Origin: an uncultured Clostridia bacterium | Lineage (GTDB): Bacteria; Bacillota; Clostridia; TANB77; CAG-508 | Reading direction: 5' to 3' | Assembly: GCA_944391825.1 (NCBI GenBank) | Contig: CALXUZ010000005.1 | Location: forward strand, 1-41,306 | DNA length: 41,306 nt | Shown: positions 16,308 to 24,583 of the stretch, one piece after another | Layout of the letters: each line of letters opens with the position of its first letter | How positions within the stretch are numbered: position 1 is the stretch's first letter | Translations under genes and position numbers: made by a program | Notes under the pieces: generated by a model | Told to the model about the DNA's origin: nothing | The model's database searches: none | What the model saw: only the letters and a program-made list of their open reading frames with translations

Positions 16308-16338
16308 AAAAAATAACGGAAGCACTTCCGCTATTTTT
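16308..16338 (-). terminator. Intrinsic terminator after ymfH
   Basis: On the minus strand the stem AATAGCGGAAG/CTTCCGTTATT is followed by seven T residues. It begins at the stop codon of the M16 peptidase gene. Confidence 0.85.
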
Positions 16339-17611
16339 AATTTGGTTTAATTATTGAAATTGCCTCATTTTCTTTTTTGAAGATATCATTTAATACATTT
16401 TGCGTATATTCTTTTGTAACAGTTTCAAAGTCTTCAATATAGTCAAAACTATTTATTCCTTTCATGCTGTCTGCTAAAAACATTCTACCTATATTTGCCA
16501 CACTATTATATTCTATTACATAATCACCATAGATTTTTCTTTTTATTCTACTAAAGTTTTCTTCATTTAATCCCTCTTTTTGCATTTGACTAATTGCTTC
16601 ATCGATTTTTTGTTTTACTAGTTCTGGCTTTTGTGAAAATCCTGATATTAGCACATGTGCATATTCATGGCTCCACTCATAATCTAGTTCTGGCTGTGCA
16701 AGTAGTATCCCATTTTCATAAAGTTCCTTATATAAATCAGAACTTTTGCCTATTAACATATTTAATAAAATTTCTATAGCAATATGTTTTTGTATTCTAT
16801 TTTCTGCGGAATTTTCTATGTCTTTAAATCCCATCATAAACATTGGCAAGCTTACTTCCATTTGAGCTGTTTTTTCTGCCTTATTTATACTATTTTCTTT
16901 TTGTGGGTATATTCTTTTAATCTCTCCTTGATTTTCTTTTGGAATTAACCTGTTCTTAACTTCTTGTAATAAGTTTTCTGGCTCAAAATCTCCGCAAAGT
17001 ACCATTACCATATTTGAAGGATGATAAAATGTATTATAGCATTTATACAAAACGTCTGGCGTAATTTTGCTTATTGATTCTATACTTCCTGCAATATCTA
17101 GTTTTATAGGGTTATCCTTATATAAGCAATCCATTATATTTATATATAATTGCCAACCTGGGTCATCATCATACATATTTATTTCTTGACCAATTATTCC
17201 CTTTTCCTTTTCCACATTTTCATCTGTAAAATATGGGTGCTGAACATAGTCCATTAGTTCGTCTAATCCTTCGTAAAAATTATCAGTACACTCAAATAAA
17301 TATGCAGTATGGTCATTTGTTGTATATGCATTTGCATCAAGTCCCAATGCCATTAATGTATCTAGGCTATTTGTGCCATCTGGTTGTTCAAACATTTTAT
17401 GTTCCAAAAAGTGTGCTACACCATCTGGAATAAATACTTCTTCACCTGTTTGTGGCATTATAAATCTATTATCAATTGACCCAAAATGAGTACCCCAAAT
17501 AACATATTTTTTCTTAGTATTCTTTTTTGGAATTATTATAATCTTCATCCCATTTTCAAGCTTTTCTATATAGGCTTTTTCTTTGATTTTTAAACTTTCT
17601 ATTACTTTCAT
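16337..17611 (-). CDS. ymfH: M16 family zinc metallopeptidase, YmfH-like
   Basis: This 424-residue protein has the inverted zinc motif HxxEH as His67-Phe-Leu-Glu70-His71. A likely third ligand is Glu143, in the segment GQEINMYDDD that is typical of YmfH proteins. Homologues are processing peptidases for small peptides, and they are encoded with a non-catalytic partner. Here that partner (YmfF-like) is encoded 15 bases upstream, so the pair probably forms a two-subunit clamshell protease in the cytoplasm. GAGG lies 7 bases before the ATG, and a strong terminator follows. The substrate is unknown. Confidence 0.9.
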   Translation of the reverse strand: MKVIESLKIKEKAYIEKLENGMKIIIIPKKNTKKKYVIWGTHFGSIDNRFIMPQTGEEVFIPDGVAHFLEHKMFEQPDGTNSLDTLMALGLDANAYTTNDHTAYLFECTDNFYEGLDELMDYVQHPYFTDENVEKEKGIIGQEINMYDDDPGWQLYINIMDCLYKDNPIKLDIAGSIESISKITPDVLYKCYNTFYHPSNMVMVLCGDFEPENLLQEVKNRLIPKENQGEIKRIYPQKENSINKAEKTAQMEVSLPMFMMGFKDIENSAENRIQKHIAIEILLNMLIGKSSDLYKELYENGILLAQPELDYEWSHEYAHVLISGFSQKPELVKQKIDEAISQMQKEGLNEENFSRIKRKIYGDYVIEYNSVANIGRMFLADSMKGINSFDYIEDFETVTKEYTQNVLNDIFKKENEAISIIKPN

Positions 17612-17626
17612 TTTTTAACCTCATCC

Positions 17627-18901
17627 CTAATCTTTTAAAAAATATATTGTATTTATTTTAATCGTATTTGCAAGGTCTTTTACGTTTTCCTTGCTTACTT
17701 CCGAAATATATTTTTTGTATTTTTCTATTGTTACAAATCTATCTGATAATTCTTGCCCATAATAATAGGTAATTTCTGTATCCTGTTCTTCTGTAACGCT
17801 ATCTATTGATGCAAGTATTAATTTTTTAGAATTTTCTAAATCCTCTTCTGAAAAATTTCCGTTTTTCATATCTTCTAATTGTTCTTTTATTGTTTCTAAG
17901 GCTTTTTGATAGTTTTTAATCTCTATTCCACAGCGGATAAATAGTGCATTTTTTGTTCTTAAATAACTAGAACCTGCTGTATATGCCAAACTTTGTTTTT
18001 CGCGAACATTTTGGAATAATTTTGAGTTTGCTCCTCCGCCTAAAACTGCATTATATACAGATGCTATAAAACGAGAATTTTCTTCTGTATTTTGAATATC
18101 TAGTCCTATTACTAGCTTGCCCTGTGTAACCTGCATGCTTTCTTCTACAGTATTTTCTTGTGTAGGTTCTTTTTTCTCTGTTACCTCATTATTTACAACA
18201 TATTTTGGCTCCCTACCTTGCAATTTTTTAATATTTTCATTTTCTTCTACATTTGCAAGCAATTCCTCATTATTTAAGCTACCTGAGCAGAAAATATCTA
18301 TTTTGCAATTATTAATTAATTTTTTGTAATAATCATATAATTGCTCTGGTGTTATTTTTTCTATATCTTCCACATAACCGAATTTATATAATCCATATGG
18401 CTTATTTTTAAACATTTCTTCAATACATCTATCATATGCATATTTTGCTTTATTATCAATTTTTGCTTCTATTATCTGCTTTAAATTTTTCTTTTCGCCT
18501 TCAACATATTCTGGGTTAAATGCATTATTTATAATTAAAGGATTAAATACAATATCAAATAAAATACCAAGGCATTTTTGATTTAATTTTTCTGGCTGTG
18601 GCAAAAATTCTTCACTTAGTGTTTCCAAATAAAATTTTAAAATATGATTATCACCTGTTTTTTCTACACCACAATTAAAACTGGCACCATACATGTCTTC
18701 TAGTTCTTTACTAATTTGTTCTTGTGACTTAAGGTTTGCTGTGCCCCTTCTTAAAACAGCACCCAATAGTGCATTTAGTGTAACTTCTCCCCTTGCTAGT
18801 GGAGTTGCCAAAAATACTGCATATAGGTTTGTTTTGTAGTTTTCGGTATTGATTTGGTGAAGATTTATACCTTTTTTTATTTCTCTTTTTTGATAATTCA
18901 T
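17627..18901 (-). CDS. ymfF: M16 family peptidase-like partner, YmfF-like (no zinc motif)
   Basis: This 424-residue protein has the M16 fold: an N-terminal domain (about 1-200) and a C-terminal domain containing GGGANSKLFQNVREKQSLAY-type sequence. That segment is the Arg-x-x-x-Ser-x-x-Y signature of the M16 C-terminal half. The HxxEH motif is absent where expected (around LLGAVLRRGT), as in YmfF, so this is the non-catalytic subunit for the YmfH-like protein. The ATG at 18901 was chosen because GAGGAG stands 6 bases upstream; a frame start six codons earlier lacks an RBS. Confidence 0.85.
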   Translation of the reverse strand: MNYQKREIKKGINLHQINTENYKTNLYAVFLATPLARGEVTLNALLGAVLRRGTANLKSQEQISKELEDMYGASFNCGVEKTGDNHILKFYLETLSEEFLPQPEKLNQKCLGILFDIVFNPLIINNAFNPEYVEGEKKNLKQIIEAKIDNKAKYAYDRCIEEMFKNKPYGLYKFGYVEDIEKITPEQLYDYYKKLINNCKIDIFCSGSLNNEELLANVEENENIKKLQGREPKYVVNNEVTEKKEPTQENTVEESMQVTQGKLVIGLDIQNTEENSRFIASVYNAVLGGGANSKLFQNVREKQSLAYTAGSSYLRTKNALFIRCGIEIKNYQKALETIKEQLEDMKNGNFSEEDLENSKKLILASIDSVTEEQDTEITYYYGQELSDRFVTIEKYKKYISEVSKENVKDLANTIKINTIYFLKD

Positions 18902-18961
18902 GCTCTCTCCTCTTTTCATTTTTAATATATTAAGTATAGGCTAAATAAGCAATATTTATAC

Positions 18962-19000
18962 AAAAAGGATTGAAAATTATTTTCATAACCTTCAACCCCC
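18962..19000 (-). terminator. Probable terminator after rpsU
   Basis: On the minus strand GGGTTGAA pairs with TTCAATCC, with an inner GAAAATAATTTTC palindrome, and is followed by TTTTT. It lies about 50 bases after the rpsU stop and separates it from ymfF. Confidence 0.55.
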
Positions 19001-19051
19001 ATTTTTTTAATAGTTTTAATAACCTATTTTTATAGATTATTTTACACTTTT

Positions 19052-19222
19052 TTAGAATTTTCTTTTTCTAGCTGCCTCTGATTTTTTCTTTCTTTTTACA
19101 CTTGGTTTTTCATAATGCTCTCTTTTGCGTACTTCTTGTAATACTCCATTTCTTGCGCATTGCCTTTTAAACCTTTTTAAGGCATCTTCTATATTACCAT
19201 TATTAACTTTAATCTCTGACAT
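19052..19222 (-). CDS. rpsU: 30S ribosomal protein S21
   Basis: A 56-residue protein too short for common ORF cut-offs is clear on translation: it begins [20 protein letters not shown] and ends in the basic tail [12 protein letters not shown]. That is the S21 pattern, including KREHYEKPS in the middle. S21 is a small, basic, late-assembling protein of the 30S platform near the anti-Shine-Dalgarno region. AAGGGAGGGG precedes the ATG by 8 bases. It has its own consensus promoter and a structured leader, and probably its own terminator. Confidence 0.97.
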   Translation of the reverse strand: MSEIKVNNGNIEDALKRFKRQCARNGVLQEVRKREHYEKPSVKRKKKSEAARKRKF

Positions 19223-19303
19223 ATTTTTATTCCCCTCCCTTCAGTAATTACACTATTAAGTGTGGGATTTTTAATAATTGAAGGTATTTTGTTCCTCCGT
19301 ACG
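19223..19303 (-). promoter_or_regulatory. rpsU 5' leader with possible SD-pairing structure
   Basis: The roughly 80-base leader contains CCTTCA (complement of 19279-19284), able to pair with TGAAGG at the Shine-Dalgarno sequence (19238-19243). Between them lies a small hairpin ACAC-TTAATA-GTGT. CCC and GGG tracts next to these can extend the pairing. This could occlude the RBS and allow feedback by S21. The pairing is seen; regulation is inferred. Confidence 0.4.
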
Positions 19304-19309
19304 CACTAT

Positions 19310-19338
19310 ATTATACATTTATTACCATAGTTTGTCAA
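19310..19338 (-). promoter_or_regulatory. Consensus sigma-A promoter of rpsU
   Basis: Minus-strand TTGACA (19333-19338) and TATAAT (19310-19315) are separated by exactly 17 bases. Both hexamers are perfect matches to consensus. It starts 18 bases after the nrdD stop codon. Confidence 0.88.
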
Positions 19339-19356
19339 TAATATTTTAGGCATATG

Positions 19357-21540
19357 TTACACAATTTCTATTTTTTCACTTCCGCAGTTTGGGCAGTTTT
19401 TTATTTTTATATCATTTTCCTCATAACCACAGCGTAAGCATCTTGCTTTTTTTATTTGTATACTTGCATATCCCAAATTATATTTATCCATTAAATCCAC
19501 TATTTTTTCTATATTCTCTGGTTTTTCTGCTTCTGCTTCTTCCAATTTGACACAAAATAGATTTCCACCTTTTGTTAATTCGTGATATGCACTTTCTATT
19601 TTAGCTTTTTCCTCTATGCTTAAGTCATATGCTATTGGAATAAAATTGCTATTTGTATATTCTTTTTTATCTGTTACCCCTGGTATTATTCCAAATTGCA
19701 TTTGGTCTTTTTTTAAAAAGCTTTCTTCTATCCTTCTTGAAGGTGTTGCAAATACCTCATAATTCAAATTATATTTTTCCGAAAATTGCTCAGATATTTC
19801 TTGCAAATCATTTATTATTTCTAATCCCAATTCCTGTGCTTGTTGCGATTCCCCATGGTGCATGCCTGTTAATGCAATTAGACACTCTGCAAGTCCAATA
19901 AAACCTATGCATAATGTACCATGCTTTAATACTGGCTCTACTTTATCAAATGGTTTTAATTTTTCGCTACCCAACCACAAACCACACATTAGTAATGGAA
20001 ACTGCTTTGCTACAGCAGTACATTGAAAACAATATCTATCATATAGCTGCTTGCCTACAATTTCAGCATACTTTTCCAACTTTTGCATAAAAATTTTTTT
20101 CACTGTTTTTTTATAATTTGCAGTCATATTTTTTTCAGCATCTCTACCTATTTCAAACTCTATGCCTAGTTTTTCCTGTGCTTCGTAGCTTGCTTCTATT
20201 GCAAGTTTTGGTAGATTAATTGTAGTAATAGAAAGGTTTCCCCTTCCAATTGAGGTATTTTCACCATTTTTATTTTCAAATACCCTTATTCTGCTTCCCA
20301 TTACAGCACACTCATATTTATATCTATCCTTGTCGCTTTTTTTCCATTTATCATTTTGGTTAAAGCTTGCATCCAAATTTAAAAAGTTAGGATAATGTCT
20401 TTTACTGGACACTCTACAAGCTAGTTTGTATAAATCATAATTTTTGTCTTCTGGCAAATAATTAACTCCCTTTTTCTTTTTCCAAACTTGAATTGGAAAA
20501 GTTGGTGTTTCATCATATCCTATTCCTTGCTCTGTTGAAAGCAAAATTTCTCTAATAATACATCTACCTTCAGGCGTTGTATCTGTACCATAGTTTATAG
20601 AACTATATACTACCTGATTTCCACCCCTTGAGTGGATTGTATTCATATTATGTATAAAGCCTTCCATAGCCTGATGAACGCGGAATACAGTATTATTTAT
20701 TGCTGCTTGAAGGTCTCTTTCCTCTCCTTTTAATGAACTTAAATCTTTTGCCATATATTCTTCTGGCTCATATGTTAATAAGTTTGATAAATCTTTTCCC
20801 AATAAATTTGCTATTTTTTCTACTTCTTCTTTAAATGTTATTTTAACATATGGTGCTAGATAATAGTCAAAAGCTGGGATACCTTGTCCGCCATGCATTT
20901 CATTTTGTACTATTCCCATTGAAATATATGCTAAAATACTAGCAGCCTCAATTCTTTGTGCAGGTCTGGAACTGCTTCCCTCTATTTTAAATCCATTTTG
21001 TAATATTTTATCTAGTGGATGTTGCAAGCAAGTTAGAGATTTTGTTGGGTAATAATCTTTATCATGAACAAAAATATAGTTTGATTTTACTGCTTCTCTT
21101 ACTTCACGTGATAATAGAAAATCATCAACAAATGGTTTTGTGGTTTCTGATGCAAATTTCATCATCATACCAGTTGGAGTGTCCGAGTTTTTATTTGTGC
21201 TTAGGCGCATATTATCATTTGATTTTGCACTAATTATATCCAAAAAAACCTCTTTTGTTTTGGATTTTCTGGCAACATCCCTATTATATCTATATGTAAT
21301 ATAGCTCTGTGCTACTTCTTTTCTTGAAGATGCCATTAGCTTTTTTTCTACAGCATCTTGTATCTCATAAACCGTAGTTTGCGATTTATCTTCAAATTGT
21401 TTTTGTATTGATGACGCAATTTTATTTGCTAGTTCAAGGTCTATTCCATCAGGCGTCTGCGCCATAGCTTTGCTTATTGCCTTTACAATTCTTTCTGGAT
21501 TAAACTCAACAACTCTACCATCTCTTTTAATTACTTGCAA
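19357..21540 (-). CDS. nrdD: Anaerobic (class III) ribonucleoside-triphosphate reductase, lacking the C-terminal glycyl-radical motif
   Basis: This 727-residue protein reduces ribonucleotides to deoxyribonucleotides without oxygen. It has an N-terminal ATP-cone (about 1-92), then the NrdD barrel, with PEGRCIIREI, FIGLAECLIALTGMHHG and the zinc motif CxxC (701, 704) and CxxC (716, 719). In NrdD proteins the zinc site is normally followed by an Arg-x-x-Gly-Tyr-Leu motif carrying the essential glycyl radical, and about 25-35 more residues. Here the frame stops eight residues after Cys719, and no other frame downstream encodes that motif. The start is TTG, with GGGAG nine bases upstream; the nearby ATG is out of frame. 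No nrdG activase gene is adjacent. Family identity is firm; activity is in doubt. Confidence 0.9.
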   Translation of the reverse strand: MQVIKRDGRVVEFNPERIVKAISKAMAQTPDGIDLELANKIASSIQKQFEDKSQTTVYEIQDAVEKKLMASSRKEVAQSYITYRYNRDVARKSKTKEVFLDIISAKSNDNMRLSTNKNSDTPTGMMMKFASETTKPFVDDFLLSREVREAVKSNYIFVHDKDYYPTKSLTCLQHPLDKILQNGFKIEGSSSRPAQRIEAASILAYISMGIVQNEMHGGQGIPAFDYYLAPYVKITFKEEVEKIANLLGKDLSNLLTYEPEEYMAKDLSSLKGEERDLQAAINNTVFRVHQAMEGFIHNMNTIHSRGGNQVVYSSINYGTDTTPEGRCIIREILLSTEQGIGYDETPTFPIQVWKKKKGVNYLPEDKNYDLYKLACRVSSKRHYPNFLNLDASFNQNDKWKKSDKDRYKYECAVMGSRIRVFENKNGENTSIGRGNLSITTINLPKLAIEASYEAQEKLGIEFEIGRDAEKNMTANYKKTVKKIFMQKLEKYAEIVGKQLYDRYCFQCTAVAKQFPLLMCGLWLGSEKLKPFDKVEPVLKHGTLCIGFIGLAECLIALTGMHHGESQQAQELGLEIINDLQEISEQFSEKYNLNYEVFATPSRRIEESFLKKDQMQFGIIPGVTDKKEYTNSNFIPIAYDLSIEEKAKIESAYHELTKGGNLFCVKLEEAEAEKPENIEKIVDLMDKYNLGYASIQIKKARCLRCGYEENDIKIKNCPNCGSEKIEIV

Positions 21541-21640
21541 TATTCATTTCTCCCTTACTATGATTTTTTTATTTCATGGCCTGTAAGTCCAGGTATTTCT
21601 ATAATTGTTTAGATTGAAATTTTCTTTTATACTCATTTTT

Positions 21641-21669
21641 ATTCTACCAAATATTTTGTTTTCTTTCAA
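21641..21669 (-). promoter_or_regulatory. Promoter of nrdD
   Basis: Minus-strand TTGAAA (21664-21669) and TAGAAT (21641-21646) are 17 bases apart. The leader of about 95 bases contains a small hairpin CCTG-GACTTA-CAGG. The upstream part of this 373-base gap (21670-21865) holds no ORF I can support. Confidence 0.6.
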
Positions 21670-21867
21670 TTATTTGGTAAAAATTCATTAAATTTCTGCA
21701 TTTTGTAATAAAAATCGTTCTTTAAATTTTTAGATTTTGACATTTCAAAGTTGATAAGCACGCCAATTTTGACAACTTAAAAGCAAATTGATAGAATTAC
21801 AAATTACCCACAATTTTATTATAGAAGTACAGTCTGCACATGTGGAACTTTAGCATGGTTTTAAAGC

Positions 21868-21938
21868 ATTCCGTCCCAATTAACACAATGGAACCGTCCC
21901 TGAGTCACCCTATTTAGGGTGACTCGGACCCGTCCCCA
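21868..21938. repeat. REP-like palindromic repeat overlapping a gene end
   Basis: The core is a perfect 10-base inverted repeat, GAGTCACCCT-attt-AGGGTGACTC (21902-21925). It is flanked by imperfect arms GGAACCGTCCC and GGACCCGTCCCC, and an extra half-arm CATTCCGTCCC lies at about 21869. Elements with GGGACGG...GTCACCCT arms are dispersed repeats in many Firmicutes and are thought to be moved by REP-associated transposases; that comparison is from memory. Its base composition (GC-rich) stands out from the surroundings. The element contains the stop codon of the adjacent substrate-binding protein gene. Confidence 0.7.
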
Positions 21939-22939
21939 ACAGCTTTTTCTGCGAAGCTGTTGTTTACAACTTTGTCATAGTCTGCTTGTTTTGTTAGTTC
22001 TCCTGCTTCTGTCATGACTGTTTGTAATAAGTTAAAAGATTCTTCTTCTAATATAGGGTCACTTTTCCATGCATCAATGTCCATGTAGCTTTGTACTGAT
22101 GTTGTAAGCATTTCCAAGTCCGTATCTGCAAAGAAATCTTTAATTAATTCTGCTATTTCTTCTGCTGTGTGTTCTTTAACATATTGCTCTCCTTTGTATA
22201 TTGCATTTGTAAATCCTTGTATTACATCTGGATTTTCTTCAATATAACTTTTATTTGCAAAATATGCAGTGTATGGGATTTCTCCTGCTTCTTCTCCTAC
22301 AGATGCTACAATATATCCTTTTCCAGCTTGCTCAGTTGCAGATGCTGTTGGTTCAAATAATGTTACATATTCTGCATCTCCACCAGCAAATGCGCCTGCC
22401 ATTAAGTCAAAACTTATGCTGTCATCCAATACTAAATCTTTTTGTGGGTCTATTCCATTTTGTTTTAACACATATTCAAGTGTCATATATGGAACCCCAC
22501 CTTTTCTACCAGGAATAACAGTCTTTCCTTTTAAATCTGTCCATTTAAAATCATCTGTAGGCTCTTTGCTTACTAAAAATGAGCCATCTCTTTGTGTCAT
22601 TTGTGCAAATACTTGTGCATAATCTTCTTTTCCTTCGTTATAAATATAAATTGCTGCTTCTGGTCCAGCAAAGCCTATATCACTTTGCCCTGCAATTACA
22701 GCTGTCATTACTTTGTCTGCTCCTTGACCTGTTGTAAGTTCTATTTTCAATCCTTCTTCTTCAAAGTAACCATTTGCTATAGCTACATATTGTGGTGCAT
22801 AAAAAACAGAACGAGTTACTTCATTTACTCTAATTGTTTTTAAATCTTGTGTATCAGTTTTTTTGTTAAGTAGTGCAAATGCTGTAATTCCAGCAATTAT
22901 CACTACTATAATTAAAATAATTATAAGATATTTCTTCAA
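21914..22939 (-). CDS. ABC transporter substrate-binding protein (SsuA/ThiY/NMT1-like)
   Basis: This 341-residue protein has an N-terminal hydrophobic helix (about 4-24) and a type II periplasmic-binding fold. Family-typical segments include FYAPQYVAIANGYFEEEGL, GQSDIGFAGPEAA and GRKGGVPYMTLEYVL. These proteins bind sulfonates, taurine, nitrate or thiamin-precursor-like ligands; the ligand cannot be read here. There is no lipobox cysteine, so it seems to be held by an uncleaved helix, which is unusual for Gram-positive binding proteins. The last residues (about GDGSESP) are encoded by the inserted REP-like palindrome. It is third in an ATPase-permease-binding-protein operon whose permease is frameshifted. 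Confidence 0.88.
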   Translation of the reverse strand: MKKYLIIILIIVVIIAGITAFALLNKKTDTQDLKTIRVNEVTRSVFYAPQYVAIANGYFEEEGLKIELTTGQGADKVMTAVIAGQSDIGFAGPEAAIYIYNEGKEDYAQVFAQMTQRDGSFLVSKEPTDDFKWTDLKGKTVIPGRKGGVPYMTLEYVLKQNGIDPQKDLVLDDSISFDLMAGAFAGGDAEYVTLFEPTASATEQAGKGYIVASVGEEAGEIPYTAYFANKSYIEENPDVIQGFTNAIYKGEQYVKEHTAEEIAELIKDFFADTDLEMLTTSVQSYMDIDAWKSDPILEEESFNLLQTVMTEAGELTKQADYDKVVNNSFAEKAVGDGSESP

Positions 22940-22961
22940 GTTTTTTCATCCTTTCATTTTA

Positions 22962-23772
22962 TTATGCCTTTTTTGACATTTTCTTTACCACTAGCTTTTC
23001 TAAAAGTACAATGGCCTCATAAATTACTGCTGCCATTATGGCTAATATTATTACACATGTCATTACTAAGTCTAATTGAAATACTTGGCTTCCATATACA
23101 ATTAAATGACCTAATCCTGCTTTTGATACTAAGAATTCTCCCGTAATAACTCCTACAAATGATAACCCTATATTTACTTTTAATGAATTAAAAAATGTGG
23201 AAATATTAGCAGGAATAATGATTTTAGTAAGTGTTTGTAATTTATTTGCATTAAATGTTTTTGCCATTTTTATAAGCTCTTTATCTGTATTTAAAAACCC
23301 ATTTAATATCTCTAGTATTGTTACTATTAGAGATATTGCGAGTCCCATTGTGATAATAGCCCCCATACCTGCTCCTACCCAAATAATTATAATTGGCCCG
23401 CAAGGCTACCTTTGGTAGGCTATTTAGCACTACTAAAAATGGTTCTGCAACTTTTGACAAAAACTTAGACCACCATAATAGAATTGCAATAATTACCCCT
23501 AAAATTACACCTGATACAAATCCTATTAAAGTCTCTGTAAGTGTAACACCTAGGTGCATTAAAAGTCCATTTGATGATAAATTTAAAAATGTATCTAGTA
23601 TTTGTGATGGCTGACTTGTTATAAAACTATCAATTATATTGTTGTTAGCTAAAATTTCCCACCCTATTATAAATATGGCAAGAATTGCAAGCTGTGTTAA
23701 TATAACAGATATTTTTCCCATCTTTATTTTTCTTAAGTATTTTTTTCTATCTTCTGATATGTTTTTTTCACG
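22962..23772 (-). pseudogene. ABC transporter permease (SsuC/TauC-like), frameshifted
   Basis: The N-terminal part runs from ATG 23772 to ...VVLNSLPKVAL. The frame then breaks, and the remainder resumes one frame over with GPIIIIWVGAGMGAIITMG... to the stop at 22962. Removing one base at 23400 restores a continuous permease of about 270 residues. It would have six helices and the cytoplasmic coupling loop (AKTFNANKLQTLTKIIIPA). The gene start overlaps the ATPase stop by five bases (ATGCGTGA). As it stands the first product is cut off and adds about 50 wrong residues. It may be a real mutation or a sequencing error; the flanking genes are intact. Confidence 0.85.
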
Positions 23773-24511
23773 CATGTACATCCAGCTCCTTCCATATGGT
23801 ATCAAAATATTTGCTAAATTTAGGGCTTTCTCTACAATTTATTGGATTTCTATTTTCCAGTTCAAAATCTATGGTGTGTATATTTTTTACAATTGCAGGT
23901 CTTTTTGTTAAAACTATAACCCTATCAGACATGCTAATTGCTTCTGAGATATCATGTGTTACTATTAATGCTGTAATATTTTCATTTTTAAGTATCTCAT
24001 ATATGTCATTTGTAACCATAATTCTAGTTTGATAATCCAATGCAGAAAACGCCTCATCTAAAAGCAAAATATTAGGCTTGATTGCCAGTGTTCTAATCAA
24101 TGCTGCCCTTTGCCTCATGCCACCAGATAATTGAGTTGGATATTTGTTCTTAAAATCATATAACCCATATTTTTTTAAAAGTTCTATAACATATGCTTCA
24201 TTTTCTTTTGTTTTTTTATGCCCTATCTCTAGCCCAAACATTACATTGTTGTAAATATTTCTCCACTCTAATAAGCTATCTTTTTGTAGCATATATCCTG
24301 TACTCCCATCAATTTCTATCGTTCCTTCTGTTTTAGGCTCTAATCCCGCAATGATAGAAAGCAATGTCGATTTTCCGCATCCACTTGGACCTATTATGCT
24401 AACAAATTCGCCCTGTTTTACATTAAAACTTATATCTTTTAATGCTTCTACTTCTCCATTTTTGGCTTGGTACTTTTTGCTTACGTTTTTTAGTTTTAAT
24501 ATTTCTTTCAT
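23768..24511 (-). CDS. ABC transporter ATP-binding protein (SsuB/TauB-like)
   Basis: This 247-residue nucleotide-binding subunit has Walker A GPSGCGKST (about 40-48), signature LSGGMRQR (about 128-135), Walker B ILLLDEAFSALD (about 148-159) and the switch His in VTHDISEA (about 184). It should energise import through the frameshifted permease. The Shine-Dalgarno is AGGAGG, 6 bases before the ATG. No riboswitch-like structure is evident in the 72-base upstream gap, so the substrate is not hinted at. Confidence 0.92.
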   Translation of the reverse strand: MKEILKLKNVSKKYQAKNGEVEALKDISFNVKQGEFVSIIGPSGCGKSTLLSIIAGLEPKTEGTIEIDGSTGYMLQKDSLLEWRNIYNNVMFGLEIGHKKTKENEAYVIELLKKYGLYDFKNKYPTQLSGGMRQRAALIRTLAIKPNILLLDEAFSALDYQTRIMVTNDIYEILKNENITALIVTHDISEAISMSDRVIVLTKRPAIVKNIHTIDFELENRNPINCRESPKFSKYFDTIWKELDVHA

Positions 24512-24583
24512 GTGTACCTCCTATTTTTAAATTTATCATGTTATATTTTATGTTAACAAGGTCTGTTTTGTACCACTATTCTT

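Noticed and set aside
19340..19360. Frameshift as the cause of the short NrdD
   Set aside because: None of the three frames after the stop encodes a glycyl-radical motif before the rpsU promoter, so the tail is absent, not shifted.
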